Assembly (NCBI GenBank): GCA_023101885.1
Contig: JALPQD010000054.1
Location: 1,042,893 to 1,106,892, forward strand
Direction: 5' to 3'
DNA length: 64,000 nucleotides
Source: Typhlomys cinereus
Lineage: Eukaryota; Chordata; Mammalia; Rodentia; Platacanthomyidae
The notes below the pieces were generated by a model. That model was not told the origin of the DNA and did no database searches. It saw nothing but the letters and a program-made list of their open reading frames with translations. Of the stretch, positions 12,801 to 22,830 are shown piece after piece. Numbering within the stretch: the first letter of the stretch is position 1; every line of letters begins with the position of its first letter. The translations under genes and the position numbers were made by a program.

Positions 12801-13879
12801 TAACCCCTGAGCCATCTCTCCAGCCCTGTCAGTCCACATCTTGAGAGGAAATGTCTCAATCTGTTCATTCTCTATTCATTTAAGTCACTGAACTTAGTAA
12901 GTGGAAGAAAATATTGTTAGAGGGTTGTTGGAATGGGAACTTGGTTTCTTCTTTCACTATCTAGAATCAGGAATTCTGTAGGGCACTTTTTTTTTTTTTA
13001 GGGTATGAGCAAATTCCCGTGAAGAAAACTACACTGTGTGTCCTTGTAGCTGCTGAAGTGCTGTCACACAATGTTCCATCCCACCCTCATGTTGACTTCC
13101 CGTGGGAACCAGAACTAACTCTTCCACTTAGAGGTGAAAATTCAGAGGTTCTCCTATACTTGGATCAATCACATCAGACAATTTTCCTAAACAGTGGTCT
13201 GGGAGAAATCCCATTCTTTTACAAAGTGTCAGAAGGTCTATGATGTTCACACAGCATCGGGCACGTCAAAAGGATGTAAGTACTGTCTTTGTAACCCTGC
13301 TTTTGATTCTGTTTCCATGGACAGACTTTGGGTAGATCTCATTGTGGAGATTTTCATGAATAAAATTGCAGCCAACTTTCTAAAGGATCCTTTTCTATTT
13401 TAAAGTCTGTGATTCCAAAGTTCTTTTTTTTTTTTTTTTTTTTTGGTGATTCCAAAGTTCTTTAAAAGGGTCCTGTTTTTAACTGAGAAAATAAATATTT
13501 CTCTGGTGTTTGGGAAGGAATGTATGGTTACTTGCCAAACTCATCTTGGAGGATTTTTCTGCTGCTGCTGCCAGGAACGATCCAGAAATAATATACTGTA
13601 AAAAGAGAGGTGGGTAAAAAAAGACAGAGGGAGAGGAAGGGGAGGGAGATGGAGATTACTTTTTAACGTTGCAAAGTGACATAAAGACGCCATTTACATT
13701 TTTGGCTTAATTAAAATATTTACCAAATCCTATCACGTTAAGTCATTTATTCACCAAATTATATCATGTTAAGTCTTTTTTTCAGTAGTTATATTTGTGC
13801 ATTATCTAATTTCACCTAATTTCACCCATATTCAGTCTACATTATGCAACTACTGGGACCATCAACTTGGAACATAGTA

Positions 13880-13921
<42 letters not shown>

Positions 13922-15950
13922 TTACATCTTGTCAGTGAACCTTCAGGGTCTCTCCCATCAAATAGAAATTGAAGGAACTATTTGTAGCACATTTAGCCCC
14001 CAGTCAGTATCTTTCAAAATATAGTCAGAGCTGATGATGCTTGGGAGGCACAAGCAGGAGAATGTCAATGTGAATTAAAGCTTTATTATTATTTTTTTAA
14101 TTTTTAAAAAATGTTCACAGTGACTCCAGTGGTTCGGATACCACTGAACAGTGACTGATGCTGAAGGGAAAAGTGCCTGAACATGGTAGTCACTCGACTG
14201 AAACAGACACTATAGGAATGTGGGGATTAGTTCTCATTTTTCTTTCCTAAGGTCCAGGATATAATACAGAGGAAAGTCTTTTTTTTTTTAAACAATTCAT
14301 TCAAATTTTTCATTCGTTTGTTTGTTTCTCTCTCTCTCTTCATTTATGTGTGTGTGCGCACGCGTGTGTGTGCATGCGTGTGTGTGTGTGTGTGTGTGTG
14401 CGTGTATGAGATGGCATTGTGTATCATTGTAGAGGACCAAGGGTGACTTTGGGAATCATCTTAGATTGCGTCTCTCTTCTTCTTGCTTCACTTTGGGATT
14501 TCCCAGGCTCTACCTGCCAGGGCCAGAAGTGTAGGTCATCGCCTTTTCACCTGGCTTTATTTTTTTTTTTTAATGTGGGACCTGGGACCTGAACTCAGGA
14601 CCTTCTGCTTGTGAGGCAGAGTCTTAACCCCTGAGCCATCCCTCCAGTTCCAGAGGGAGGTCTTATAACCAATCTATCTCTGTTCTGAAAGCTTCAGTAG
14701 TGGACTCATTCATCTTTAGTGAAAGGTGTCCCAGTGAAGCACTCACTACCATCTCATATCAACCCAGATCTGGTAGTTAAGTTTGGATAATACATACATT
14801 AAGAAGTCCAAAGGCATGTTGATATGCTCATAAGTATAAGATTTATTTGTGATGGGATGGGTATCTTCAAGTGTCATAGGTGACTAGCAGAATTGTAGGG
14901 AGATGGGATTCCTTGGAGATATTCCTGTTCGTTCTTTCTAAGAGCCACATAGCTAGTGCTCCTCTCTCTGTAAGGACTGACCATGGAGAGGCTTGCTTCG
15001 AACTATCCTCCTTTCCCAAGTAGATCTACATGGATATCTTCTTCTGAATTCATAGAAAGTGGGACCTGTGATGCTCACCCGTAGGACACACGCATGGTCG
15101 TCAACTCCTCTCTCCACCTTCCTGTGCCAACCTGTTTCCTGCTCATCCATCTACTCCCTCTCCACAATCTAGCTCTTTTGGGGGAATATTTTCCTTCACT
15201 GTCTCACAAATGGTCATTTGTTTTTACTCACCATAATGCCTCCCCAGAGAGGGTACCACACGCTTACACAGATGGGGGCATAATCTCCCGTGGGGATCAT
15301 CAACAGTCCCCCCAGGGCAAAATGGAAGAGGCCATTCATGATCTGGACAGCCTGGAGAGAGAAAAGGGAACCAGAGTGAGCTGAGCTCATCGGCCAGAAG
15401 TCAAAGGCAAGGTTGCAAGCCCAGAACCTGCCTTGGACCCTGTGAAATGCCTGCAGGAAGAAGTCGGAGTGGCAAAGGTTTTGCTTTCTCTTGTGCAAAG
15501 CTGTTTTCCCTACTGCTTGGGCAGTTCCAAGTTCCAGTTGGGCATGTGGAATTCTGGACTAGGAACGGTGGATCCTCAACCTCCAAACCGAGAAGCCACC
15601 CAAGAATGTGCAAGTGGTCAAGGGTGATAGCTCTGGCTCCCCTGTGATCTGGCCCTCTGGGTCAGATATAGAGAGCATGCCTGGCAAGGCCACACTCTTC
15701 TGGAGGTGGGCTGCATTCTGTGCGTGGCCCTCAGCAGCAGCTTCTGCCAGCCAGGGCTTCCCAGGACCTGCGAAGGAGGCCATGCGCTTACCCCCAAAGC
15801 CTTGGATTCCCGGATGAAGAAGCTTTGCGTGGGGCCCACCAGGGACGACGTCCTCCTGAGGGTCACTCTCTGAGCAGGCTGCATGGCCAGGGGGCCTTTT
15901 GTAGGCTCTGGCAACAAAGTCGCACTTACAGAACTTCTGGGTGTGGTCAT
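9649..15950 (-). CDS. MS4A1: MS4A1 (CD20), complete six-exon coding region
   Basis: Encodes the B-lymphocyte antigen CD20, a plasma-membrane tetraspanning protein that associates with the B-cell receptor and affects calcium entry. The coding join on the minus strand is 15950-15792, 15351-15232, 13595-13536, 11795-11559, 10681-10580 and 9867-9649, giving 298 residues against 297 in human. All introns fall between codons. Membrane segments lie near residues 57-78, 85-107, 121-142 and 188-213. The large outer loop carries Cys168 and Cys184, matching the human disulfide pair, and the epitope region NPSEKNSP. The C-terminal tail has the LLSAEEKKEQ start and an acidic EEEEE run typical of CD20. Identification rests on near-continuous similarity to human CD20 as I remember it. 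Odd points are one extra alanine codon and a GC donor after the 60-nt exon. No frame break was seen. Confidence 0.97.
10580..10681 (-). CDS. MS4A1: MS4A1 exon for TM4
   Basis: Thirty-four codons after the acceptor TTTTCAG, starting GIVSVMLIFACLQKLVTAG (fourth helix) and ending VENEWKRLCSRPKA at the membrane-cytoplasm boundary. The donor is GTAAGT. Human reads GILSVMLIFAFFQELVIAG in the same place, so similarity is unambiguous. Confidence 0.97.
11078..11283 (+). mobile_element. B1-like SINE with internal duplication
   Basis: ATAATCCTAGCACTAGTGAG and GGCCAGCTAGGGCTACACAG are B1/7SL-type landmarks. The middle contains two ~62-bp copies (about 11125-11184 and 11187-11248) sharing GGATTGTCATTAATTC-like and TATTTTGAGTA blocks. 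Confidence 0.6.
11559..11795 (-). CDS. MS4A1: MS4A1 exon for TM3 and large extracellular loop
   Basis: Seventy-nine codons between the acceptor CTCTGTTTCAG and the donor GTAAGT. It encodes VKAKAAMNSLGLFAAISG (inner loop and helix three), then ISHFLKMEGLN and the outer loop YINIYNCEPTNPSEKNSP. The loop contains the two conserved cysteines (168 and 184). The antibody-epitope alanine of human (170) is threonine here, while the following Asn and Pro are kept. Confidence 0.97.
12565..12826 (-). mobile_element. Dimeric tRNA-Ala/ID-headed SINE with perfect duplication
   Basis: Read on the minus strand: GGGCTGGAGAGATGGCTCAG head with box-A/box-B-like promoter, a right half, then a TG/CA tract. Flanked by a perfect 16-bp duplication TGTCAGTCCACATCTT (12549-12564 and 12827-12842), so a fairly young insertion. 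It contains a 19-T run. Confidence 0.9.
13424..13445 (-). mobile_element. Near-pure poly-A retro-insertion
   Basis: 21 T plus one G on the plus strand lie between GTGATTCCAAAGTTC (13409-13423) and its exact repeat (13446-13460). Read on the minus strand this is a target duplication around little more than an A tail. It lies 76 bp past the end of the 60-nt MS4A1 exon. Confidence 0.7.
13536..13595 (-). CDS. MS4A1: MS4A1 60-nt exon finishing TM2, with GC donor
   Basis: Twenty codons (YIISGSFLAAAAEKSSKMSL) after the acceptor TTTTTACAG. Human has 19 codons here. The extra one lies in a GCA run (Ala-Ala-Ala-Ala), so replication slippage is likely. The exon ends in TTG at the same codon as human, but the intron starts GCAAGT instead of GTAAGT. 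GC-AG introns are a known minor class spliced by the major spliceosome. Frame and flanking exons are consistent with use of this site. Confidence 0.93.
13882..13918 (+). repeat. (GA)n microsatellite
   Basis: About 18 GA units in the MS4A1 intron upstream of the 60-nt exon. Uninterrupted. Confidence 0.95.
14330..14652 (-). mobile_element. Dimeric ID-headed SINE
   Basis: Head at the high-coordinate end (CTGGAGGGATGGCTCAGGGG on the minus strand), right half, then a long TG tract at 14344-14401. It lies in an MS4A1 intron. Confidence 0.8.
15232..15351 (-). CDS. MS4A1: MS4A1 exon for TM1 and start of TM2
   Basis: Forty codons between the acceptor CTCTCCAG and the donor GTGAGT. It encodes AVQIMNGLFHFALGGLLM (first membrane helix), the short first outer loop (GDYAPI here, GIYAPI in human) and VWYPLWGGIM leading into helix two. 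WYPLWGG is the MS4A family signature that corresponds to GYPFWG in other members. Confidence 0.97.
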
Positions 15951-15966
15951 TTTGTGGCTTCAATTC
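15792..15966 (-). CDS. MS4A1: MS4A1 first coding exon
   Basis: The acceptor TTGCTTTCAG precedes 16 nt of 5' UTR and then the ATG at 15950-15948. The 53 codons start MTTPRSSVSA and include SSLVGPTQSFF, nearly identical to the human N-terminal cytoplasmic tail. The exon ends ...KALG before the donor GTAAGC. This start is chosen because it aligns with the human initiator methionine. The segment is cytoplasmic and rich in Ser and Thr. Confidence 0.97.
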
Positions 15967-16047
15967 CTGAAAGCAAGACAATGAGACACGGAGAATAATA
16001 GAGCGCTTTTGGCACCCTTCCCTCCTGCCACTGCCGCTACGGTTACT

Positions 16048-16407
16048 CTACATGGCTACCGATAAATTCACGACCAAATAGCTTAAGGGAACAAGGGATT
16101 TTATTCTGCCTTATGATTGGTTTCAGTTCCTTGTCCATCTTGGAAGAAAGGCACGTATCAGCACCAAGGAACCAGAGAACTGGCCACACCATATCCACAT
16201 AATGCTGAGAAGGTCCAGTATGTCTGGCAAAGAATATCCAAGGATACCAAGTTTCTCAAGCAGCTCCCTCCATTTTATTCACCCTCCCCGTCAACTAGAC
16301 AGTCATCTTGCAGGCTTGCTCTGGGCTTAACTCAACTATTAATTCTTTAAAAAATGGGCCGAGAGCTCTAACCCTCAACCATCAGATTGACACTTGTGTT
16401 TAACTAT
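16048..16407 (-). mobile_element. MaLR-like LTR, family A copy
   Basis: A diverged, slightly shortened copy sharing ATAGCTTAAGGGAACAAGG and TGCTCTGGGCTTAACTCAAC. It lies just upstream of the first coding exon of MS4A1, in its 5' intron. Confidence 0.7.
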
Positions 16408-17289
16408 GACATCACCTAATGCCTTTTTTCTCAGTCGTAGCAGCAGATACAGCCTCTTCCTGGTAGCCTTGGGTCTGGGGCAAGGCTCTGGAGAGTCAGT
16501 CTTAAGCAAGACACACGGACCTTGGAGTTTGCAGCTGTATTCCTGATGACCTTGTTTGGACACAGCGTACCTTTCACAAAAACACTGTGCATGTGGACCC
16601 ACAGGGACTTTCCCTCAGTGCTGGGGCTTGATGCTAAGGCCTGTGGATGCTAGGAAAATACCACCGAGCTTCACCCCAGCCCCATGCTTTTGTCTAATTT
16701 GCCTCTTCTTCAATTTTTTCTATGACTTAATATTGGAAAGCGTATTTTCTGCTAATTTGTTTATCTGTCCCTGAGCTTTGTGGTGGGCCAGGGGACTTCA
16801 TGTCAGAATACGCAAGGGCTGTCTATAGAATAAGAGGGGTTCATTCTAGGTCTCTCTCTCCCTCTGTGACTTTGAAGAAATGTTATCAAGAAAGCCCTAA
16901 TATTTCGTGTAAGATTATGTTCTCCTTAGTCAGACTGCCCCAGTTTAAATAGTTGTTTTCTTGCTGTGAGGTTGGGATGAGTTCTCCAGGTCTGAGGCTC
17001 TTCAATTATAGAATGGAAGGAGTAATACTTCTCGTCTCCTAGGTCGTTACAATGTTTGAGTGGACTGATGGTTCCGATATGGCTGAGGGCTTTCCATTCA
17101 GGTATAGCTCAAAGGCAGCTCATTAGAGGGCCCTTCTGTGAACCCTCAATCTGTCACACTATTCTTGCTTATTCTCTTTCATACCACACATCGTGTTTTA
17201 TGGTGTGGAGAAATTTCTTATTGATTTACATGTGTATTCCATGTCTCCGTAGCAAGTAATGATTTTGCTCCTTCTTAAATTTAAGCTTT

Positions 17290-17572
17290 GGGGCTGGAGA
17301 GGTGGCTCAGGGGTTAAGCCTCTGCCTTGCAGGCGGAAGTTTCTAAGTTTGGATCCTAGACCCCACGTATAGATGCCGGACGCAAGCGGAGGCGGCCTGC
17401 GTTTCTGGTCCTGGTAGGGCGGAGCCTGTGAATCCCGGGGCAGAGTAAACAAAGAAGAGGTGGAGGTGTCCATGGTGGTTCCCAAATTCACCGAATTCAC
17501 CCGTGGTTCTACACACACACACATACATACACACGTGCACACATGCATACACACACAATTGAATAAAAAAAT
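17290..17572 (+). mobile_element. Dimeric ID-headed SINE, sense orientation
   Basis: A full-length, well-preserved copy: GGGGCTGGAGAGGTGGCTCA head, GGTCCTGGTAGGGCGGAGCC in the right half, CA repeat, AATTGAATAAAAAA tail. An imperfect target duplication AAATTTAAGCTTT / AAAATTAAGTTTT flanks it. This is the best reference copy of the family here. Confidence 0.9.
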
Positions 17573-17592
17573 TAAGTTTTATGTGTGTGTGT

Positions 17593-17596
<4 letters not shown>

Positions 17597-17635
<39 letters not shown>

Positions 17636-17760
17636 AAGGACTGAAAGTACAAGCCACTGCAGTTTCTGCCTGGTATTTTTATGTGGGACATGGGATCAGA
17701 ACTCAGGACCTTCTGCTTGCAAGGTAGACTGTTAACCCCTGAGCCATATTTCCAGCTCCG
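17597..17760 (-). mobile_element. Truncated ID-headed SINE with GA tract
   Basis: The head and part of the body remain (GAGCTGGAAATATGGCTCAG on the minus strand), beside a GA tract at 17600-17632. It directly follows the sense copy. Confidence 0.65.
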
Positions 17761-18149
17761 ATTTTGTTGCTTCATAATAGTTATCTGGGACGATGTTTCT
17801 TAGTAAAAGTTATTTAAGAAATACTAAATTTATATAAAGTAACTACATCTGAGTGATCCTTAGCTGCTTTATTGACATTTTTGGTTTTCTTAACCTTTCC
17901 CAGCCTTAGTTACCATGCTATTCACCTGTAAAATGAGATTAGTGTCCTTCTCATGGAATTATTAGAAGTAAAGAGGTTAGCAAATGAGAATGTGCCTAAT
18001 ACCTAGGAAGAATGTAGCCCATACTATTTGTAACTACTTGTGAGTTTTTTCTGGACTGGCAAGGTGATAAGCAATGTTCTTATCCATGCCAACATCTTTT
18101 GTATGTTTCTTTTTCTTTTTTTGGGAGGGGGAATTCATTCATTCACTAA

Positions 18150-18362
18150 TTATGTCAAATGATTATATGACCCCCCCCTTTTTCTTCTAGAGAGTATCTC
18201 GTGGCCAGGGCCCTCCTGTTCTTTCTCCCTCTACTGTCCAAATGCTGGGATCACAGGTGTGTCACACCACACTCCTTTTATGTGTTGCCAGGAATCAAAC
18301 CCAGGGCTTAGCGTAGGCAGGCCAAGCACTCTGCTCACTGAACTGCATCCTCAACTCCACTT
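18150..18362 (-). mobile_element. B4-like SINE (ID-B1 fusion)
   Basis: Contains ATGCTGGGATCACAGGTGTG (B1-like) and ATCAAACCCAGGGCTTAGCG ... CACTGAACTGCATCCTCAAC (ID-like head), as in rodent B4 elements read in reverse. Confidence 0.65.
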
Positions 18363-19563
18363 CTATGAATTCTGAGTTTTCCTGGACTCTGGAAATTCCT
18401 TGCTGGGGTTACACCTTTGTTCTCATCTTTATTGTCTGTCAGGCATGTAAAGAGCCTTGTCAGTGAAGACAGTATGTGCTGTTGTTCATCTTACTGAAGT
18501 CACACGGATGCTGGGAAGCACAGGTCTGCTATAAGACAGGCTTTTGAATCTCTTGCATTTGTGCCTACTTAATAGTTAAGCTGATATTTGGCTTGGGAGA
18601 TCTAAGACTGTCTTGAAAGGCTCTTAGAGTAGATAAGGGGTGAACCGTGCCAACGCCAACTAGATAAGAGATAACCATCCTTCTAAGGAGATAAGGGAGG
18701 AACTATCACACTGTTTTATAGGAGAGGAAGTAAGGTCACAAAAAATATAGGTAACGTTCCATAACCATTAAAGCTTATAAATGAGGTTGGGACAAGTCAA
18801 ATGAGGTATGCAAGGATCCAATGCTCTGCTCCAGTGGGGGTCAGGAATGCAGTCTCTCTCCTTTATCACCCCCTCCACCAATTCCTTTCAATTGTCTATG
18901 GCCCCTTCCAATGATTGCAAAGCTAATTCAGACATGATCTGTCCAGGTGTGGGCTGGAGGGGAGAGGGGCTTTGATGGGATGTTTCTGACTTGATCTCCT
19001 CCCCTCCTGCTATAAATTAGCAGATGCCACGTGTCCTTGGGGAATCTGCTTTAAACCATGAGATACAAAACTATTCACTGAGGAGTTTGCAACTATGTTC
19101 CGACCACCCAGCAGCCTTCCTAGTGCTGAGTTTGTGCACAAATGAAGACTGGACAAGTCTGTGGAAAGATCTATACTCAACACAGGGTCAAGTGGAATGA
19201 AGTCCCCATGATGAGTCTACCACTGGTTACTTTTTACATGAGCACATACCGTGTTATCAGGGATAACCAGGCATGCTCCTTCCAACGCTACCCATACCTT
19301 CCTTTCTAAGTAGGCATTATATCTCCATTTCGTAGATGTGTAAATGGAGATCCAGAGAAGCTAATTTTCCCAAGATCCCCTGGCAACGATGGAACGAGCT
19401 GGACATGGCTCCACTCCACACTAGGGGACCAATTTTATTGATGGTAACATCAAGTACAAAGGTCATTAATTGTTCAGACTAAAGGAACTGTTGGACCACC
19501 ATCATTTGGATTCTTATTTACCAGCTGCTTCATTAAGATGCTGTTGTTGATGAGGTAAATCTC

Positions 19564-19564
<1 letters not shown>

Positions 19565-19606
<42 letters not shown>
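19565..19606 (+). repeat. (GA)n microsatellite
   Basis: About 20 uninterrupted GA units in the 5' intron of MS4A1. Confidence 0.95.
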
Positions 19607-19610
<4 letters not shown>

Positions 19611-20647
19611 TAACCCACATTCATGCTTTTGACCCCTACAACTTGGCTTCCTATTAAAAAGAGATGTACAGTGACTTCAATAGAATCGGGCTCACATCTG
19701 TGTGCAGACTAGCTAGCATGTAAGAAGGGGCTACTGAACACATTGCTCAGAATGTCAAAGGACAGAATTTGATTTTCACCAAAACCAAAAGCAGCTGACT
19801 AGACACTACCTCATCTTGCCCCTCATAGCACTTCTGCTTTTTTTAGGGGGGGAGGTTCTGAAGGCATCACCATTTCCCTGCCCACCCTCTGAAAATCTCA
19901 CAGCTTCCTGCATGATGAGTTTTAGTTTGAATAGTGACTTTTAGGTTCAACAATTCCAGCATTTGCTGAGAAGTTTAAAGTCCCCTAGACCTCGGCTTCC
20001 TCCTTTGCCATGCAAATTAAGTTTGCGCTTTTTAAAAAAATCTTTTCTGGCTTCCTGTGGCATTTATGCCTCAGTATGATGTCTGTACTTCCTTTCCTTC
20101 TGAAATTTTTTCCTCTGCTTCCCTCCAAGATGTTTGTCCTTCCAAATAACCCATTCTTCCATGCACTTCTCACTTCCTTTGCACTCTGTGGCACTTTGTA
20201 AGAGAAAGAGTTTAGTTCCAGCTCTTGCTCAGTTTGTTTCCCCACGACAGTAGGATCATAGCTCTCTTGCTTCCTTCCAACTATTCTTTGGTGAGTACGA
20301 GACGTGCTACAATTGATAAGGCACTAAACAGTCAAGAAATGGTTGTTAACCTTGGATCCTTCTTATGACTAATGTGCCATCAATGTCTTCCAGCCTCTAC
20401 TGTTCGGCCCAACCATGTCACCACCACTGGCCCATTTTCTTACCCTTTGACCTCATTGTCTTCAAACTTTACCTCGTACTCCTTCTCCCAACTTCCTCAC
20501 TGCCCACTCTTTCCCCAAAACCTGAAACTAGGCGCTGTCAGTCAACCTAAACTTCTCCGTTCAAAGGTTAAGCTGTAGCTCCTGACCTTTTTCCAGGCGT
20601 CTCGCTTCAGTCTGCTTTAGTCAACCTATTGCTCAAGCCTTAAAGAA

Positions 20648-20990
20648 CCAGGGGCACTGGGATAAGGCTCGTTTGGTAAAGCGCTTGCTGTGCAAGTATG
20701 GGGACCCAAGTTCAATCCCCAGCACCCACATAAGAAGCCAAACTCAGCTGTGCATGTCCTGTGATCCCAGAATTGAGAATGTGGAGGCAGGATCCCTGGG
20801 GGTTTGCGGGCCAGCCAGTCTAGCTAAATCAGTTAGCTTCAGGTTCAATGTCTCGAAAAAACGAGGTAGAGTATGACTGAAGAAATACCCGATACTGACT
20901 TCTGACCTCTATATGCACGAGCATATGTGTGTGCAATGTGTGCAAACACACACACGTGCACACATACACACGTACACACCTACCCCACAC
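20648..20990 (+). mobile_element. Composite tRNA-headed SINE (B4/B2-like)
   Basis: GCGCTTGCTGTGCAAGTATG, then GTTCAATCCCCAGCACCCAC (box B) and a B1-like TGTGATCCCAGAATTGAG part, ending in a CA-rich tract. It differs from the dimeric family in its body. Confidence 0.7.
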
Positions 20991-21547
20991 CCGTTGGAAT
21001 TGGGTTTCATTCCATTATCTCTTTAGTGTTCAGTCAGGTGCCAAATCCTGTCACTTCTACTCTGCAAAGCCCCTCCGACACGGTCCTTTCTCCTCCATTT
21101 GGTGCCACCTGTGACACTGATCCTTGTTTCCTTTTCTGGTTTAGCACCCAAATATTGTGGGCTATTTTTTTTTTTTCCTTCCATCATTTTCTTTTCCGGT
21201 ATGTTCTCCTTTAAGCTGCTAGGTCAAAGTCCAGTTCCCTGCTAATGCATACTTACTTCTCCTGAGTTTCATTTCGCTCACTAGCCTAGCTTTGCTTTCT
21301 TGAGAACCCCTTCACCTGGCCCCTCCAGGTCTTTCCACTGTAGCTCTGCACAATATCCAAAGCCCGCATCCTCAGCAGAGCCATGCCTGGATGTGTCTCC
21401 TGCCTTCTGTTCTCAACTGCTGCAGTTTGAGACACTCCTTCTCCTTCTCAGCTTTCTGTGAATGTCCCCAGGAGAGAGAGACAATGCTCAGAGGACCCCT
21501 TGCCTTCCTTACCTGGCTGAAGGGGGTCCTTAAAAATTCACGAGTCT

Positions 21548-21557
21548 CCAACCTATG

Positions 21558-21599
<42 letters not shown>
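21548..21599 (+). mobile_element. Minute retro-insertion: 14 nt plus 38-nt A tail
   Basis: CCAACCTATGCAGC followed by 38 A, flanked by AAAAATTCACGAGTCT (21532-21547) and its repeat ending at 21610. The target TT|AAAA fits L1 endonuclease. It lies in the 5' intron of MS4A1. Confidence 0.8.
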
Positions 21600-21601
<2 letters not shown>

Positions 21602-21920
21602 CACGAGTCTGGGTTGCTTCTCGTGACTTCTTTCACTTAGTGTCGCATCGTGACTCTTGTCATGGGGTAAATTCCTTAAGGGGAGTGTGTAGGATTGCAC
21701 AGGGAGCCAGTCTCCTATAATACGATGTGCTCAATAAATGGAAGAGCCAAGACAGCTCTTTCCTCTGGCAGGTTTACAGATGTGCAGAAAGGAAGCATTC
21801 TGCAAGATAGTAAGTCTGAACTCACTTGTTGGTGAAGAAATGGAAGGGGTCTTTCGCCGCTTCCTTTCTCCCTTCTCTTCTCCCTTCATCTCTCACTGCT
21901 TTCTTTCTCTCTCTTCCCTT

Positions 21921-21926
<6 letters not shown>

Positions 21927-21965
<39 letters not shown>
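21927..21965 (+). repeat. (CA)n microsatellite
   Basis: About 19 CA units preceded by a CT-rich stretch. It is not part of a recognisable SINE. Confidence 0.95.
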
Positions 21966-21967
<2 letters not shown>

Positions 21968-22679
21968 ACACTTTGCTGGTTGGTTTCAGGAACCCATTAG
22001 AACATGGCTGAAATGAATCCATCCACCCATCCTCCATTCTAGTGTCCATTCTCACTTTTGACTTCTCAGGTTGTGAATGTGAGGTGGGATTTGTGGTCAG
22101 TTTGGGGTATCCTGAGGCCACATAGAAGAAAATGACTACGTGTCATTTAGTAAGACTTAACTTCACCGTGGTACATTCAGCAGCTTAGCTTTGGAGATAA
22201 AAGCAGTCAAATCAAAGTAAGAGGAATGGAGTTCTTTTCCTACAACCAATGTTCTGTTCTTTGCTCGCTGCAGTCCTGGAATCTATATTTCAGGCAATTA
22301 ATCTCCACAAGACAGTGAGTTTGCTATTGCTTATAGGCTATGCCAGAGGACATGGAAGGCATGTAAAAGTTTGGCACCTCGTTCAAGGTGGTACAGCTGC
22401 TATGTAGGAGGAGAGCCGAGTTGAATCCAACAGCCTAGAAACCTTGATTTCCATCCTGAAATCTACAACTTTCACATATTGGCTCACTGTAGGATTCCCA
22501 GGATCTCTTTGGAGAGGGGGAACGGTTAAGGAGGTGGGCGCACAGCAGATCTTGAACTCACCACCCCTCGGGTCATGCTAGGGACGCCTGGCCTGCAAGC
22601 AGTCTCTGATCTCGACAACCACCCCAGGCCTCATCCAATTTCTCTTCTGTCCTTTCAACCAAATGAACCGGTTCCTTAC

Positions 22680-22735
22680 CTGAGTCTTGAAGACTTCAAG
22701 GCTTGAGGGCTGAGTCCAGTGCCAGCTGTTGAGAG
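22680..22735 (-). other. MS4A1: MS4A1 non-coding first exon (5' UTR)
   Basis: Read on the minus strand, this ends ...TTCAAGACTCAG followed by the donor GTAAGG. It resembles the 5' UTR of human CD20 mRNA (ATCAGCCC...GGAGACTCAG) directly before its junction with the exon that holds the ATG. The downstream partner would be the acceptor at 15967-15969. The 5' limit is approximate because the transcription start cannot be read from sequence. Further untranslated exons may exist between here and the first coding exon. Confidence 0.7.
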
Positions 22736-22830
22736 ATCGACTTGCTGCTTCTGAGATTTCAGGCGAGTGCAGTAGACCAGACCTGGGCGCTGGTCCCCCT
22801 GTAGCCAGGTGAGAGGAAGTTAGTAGCTTC
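22736..22830 (-). promoter_or_regulatory. MS4A1: Probable MS4A1 promoter
   Basis: This lies immediately upstream of the inferred MS4A1 first exon. No TATA box is evident. On the plus strand there is a CAGGTG E-box at 22806-22811 directly followed by an ETS-like AGAGGAAGT at 22812-22820. E proteins and PU.1 (ETS family) are known regulators of B-cell genes, and PU.1 is reported for human CD20. That these particular sites are used is inference. Confidence 0.4.

Noticed and set aside
15400..15998. Several 65-140 codon frames on both strands near the first MS4A1 coding exon
   Set aside because: They are shadows of the exon or unspliced read-through into GC-richer intron, and splice sites define the real exon.
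17290..17365. tRNA-Ala gene
   Set aside because: The sequence is the tRNA-derived head of a SINE, repeated many times in the window and lacking a complete cloverleaf and a normal 3' end.
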